Below, piece by piece: positions 1-64,000 of a DNA stretch of 64,000 bases. Below the pieces are notes generated by a model. That model ran no database searches. It saw nothing but the letters and a program-made list of their open reading frames with translations, and was not told the origin of the DNA. The stretch is from Ridgeia piscesae (Eukaryota > Annelida > Polychaeta > Sabellida > Siboglinidae), in the NCBI GenBank assembly GCA_025642075.2, contig JAODUO010001072.1, forward strand, positions 47,501 to 111,500, read 5' to 3'. The position numbers were made by a program, and so were the translations under genes. Each line of letters opens with the position of its first letter. Within the stretch, counting starts at the first letter, position 1.

Positions 1-696
1 CTTGATCGTCAGTTTGTTCGCCAACAGCACATATTTCCTCGTATTTGAAAATCCGAGCCATTACCGTGAATCGCAAGTGCAAGTTAGTCACAGTCAGTGC
101 ACATTGCGCTTGAGTGTCATTCACGGTCAGTGCACATTGAGCACAACTGCTAGATAGTCACGGCCAGTGCAAATTGAGTTTTACTTTATAGACATAGGAA
201 TGTCTCTTGTCGAAAATTACATATCAGACTGATACTATTACATCACTGAGATGCAGCGGGTCACTGATACTTAAATAGTTGACTTGTATGCCAACTTTCC
301 TTTTACAAATTTAAAAGTTTGTTTTGGTTTCGTTTGCTATTCGTATACAGGCATCGCGGCTCAATCGTCACGGCAGCATGTCGAAATTGTTTCTAACAAC
401 ATATTCAAAGGAATGATTGCGAGTAACACAGGATCGTGTACACCTGATCTGATATTGTTTGATACCTGCTCTGCCATTTTGACACATTTGTTTACGTATA
501 TCTAAAGTTTTACATAGACAGTCGAAGTGCGGGTCTTTCTGCAATACTGGCGAATTGTCATCCAATAGCTTCCGTCAGAGACAAAAACATGCCAACAAAC
601 ACCTGTCACTATATTAAATATGTATGGGTAGTCATCGTTGGTTTTGATGCAATATATGTGTGTGTGTTGTGTGTGTTGTATATATAGTTGATGTAT

Positions 697-771
<75 letters not shown>

Positions 772-863
772 GTGTATGCAATTTCTGACGCCGCCGTGCA
801 CCAATATTCATATAATTCAGCTTAGAATGGTCCATAAATAAACTGGTATCAAACAATACTTAC
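1..863. other. Intron sequence downstream of E1
   Basis: No coding exon seen. The first 60 bases (cttgatcgtcagtttgttcg onward) match the intron block at about 2329 and similar blocks near every other exon, so this is one more copy of the duplicated intron unit. A (TG)n tract lies at 699-778. The short open frames here are either shadow frames or microsatellite translations. Confidence 0.7.
699..778. repeat. (TG)n microsatellite
   Basis: Nearly pure TG dinucleotide tract with one GC interruption near its right end. It ends 86 bp from the donor side of E1, the position where many other exons of the array also carry a microsatellite. Confidence 0.95.

Positions 864-64000
<63,137 letters not shown>

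Overview
The window is AT-rich, repeat-laden, intron-rich DNA from an animal, probably a marine invertebrate (mollusc or lancelet-like); the species is not identifiable from sequence alone. Evidence for a metazoan: many six-cysteine EGF-like exons with consensus splice sites, an F5/8C/F-type lectin domain split by an intron, RTE, CR1 and L2-like LINEs, a Penelope-like element, a hAT transposon, a tRNA-derived SINE and dozens of microsatellites. There are no operons and no bacterial signals.

The only host gene I can support runs on the minus strand through the whole window and leaves it on both sides. I number its EGF exons E1 to E26 from left to right; transcription runs E26 to E1. Twenty-six intact EGF exons are seen. 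Twenty-five are exactly 111 bp and E21 is 114 bp. All start and end in phase 1 and most have a gtaagt-type donor, so each is a self-contained 37-codon cassette. Two further phase-1 exons (7279-7482 and 6880-7071) together encode one F5/8C/F-type-lectin-like domain between E5 and E4. No start codon, signal peptide, membrane segment or stop codon of this gene lies in the window. At least eight decayed or partial EGF exons lie among the intact ones.

The introns are homologous to each other as well: blocks of the same intron sequence recur beside nearly every exon, so the array grew by duplication of exon plus flanking intron (unit roughly 1.5-2 kb), by larger tandem duplications (about 29.3-40.07 kb versus 40.07-47.8 kb) and by a very local one (240 bp, E18/E19). 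A microsatellite sits within about 140 bp of the donor side of about half the exons.

Mobile elements fill the larger introns. 5.5-6.8 kb: decayed RTE-type reverse transcriptase. 8.13-8.9 and 52.43-53.83 kb: related DNA transposon copies. 14.3-14.85 kb: Penelope-like 3' end with inverted arms. 15.45-20.73 kb: long inverted-repeat element interrupted by a 4.02-kb hAT transposon with a perfect 8-bp target-site duplication. 34.1-38.3 and 43.8-46.05 kb: RTE and L2/CR1-type LINE fragments. 48-51.2 kb: a decayed CR1-type LINE with an ORF1 esterase. 55.0-58.8 kb: composite L2/Daphne-like LINE remains. 62.7-63.11 kb: RTE fragment plus SINE.
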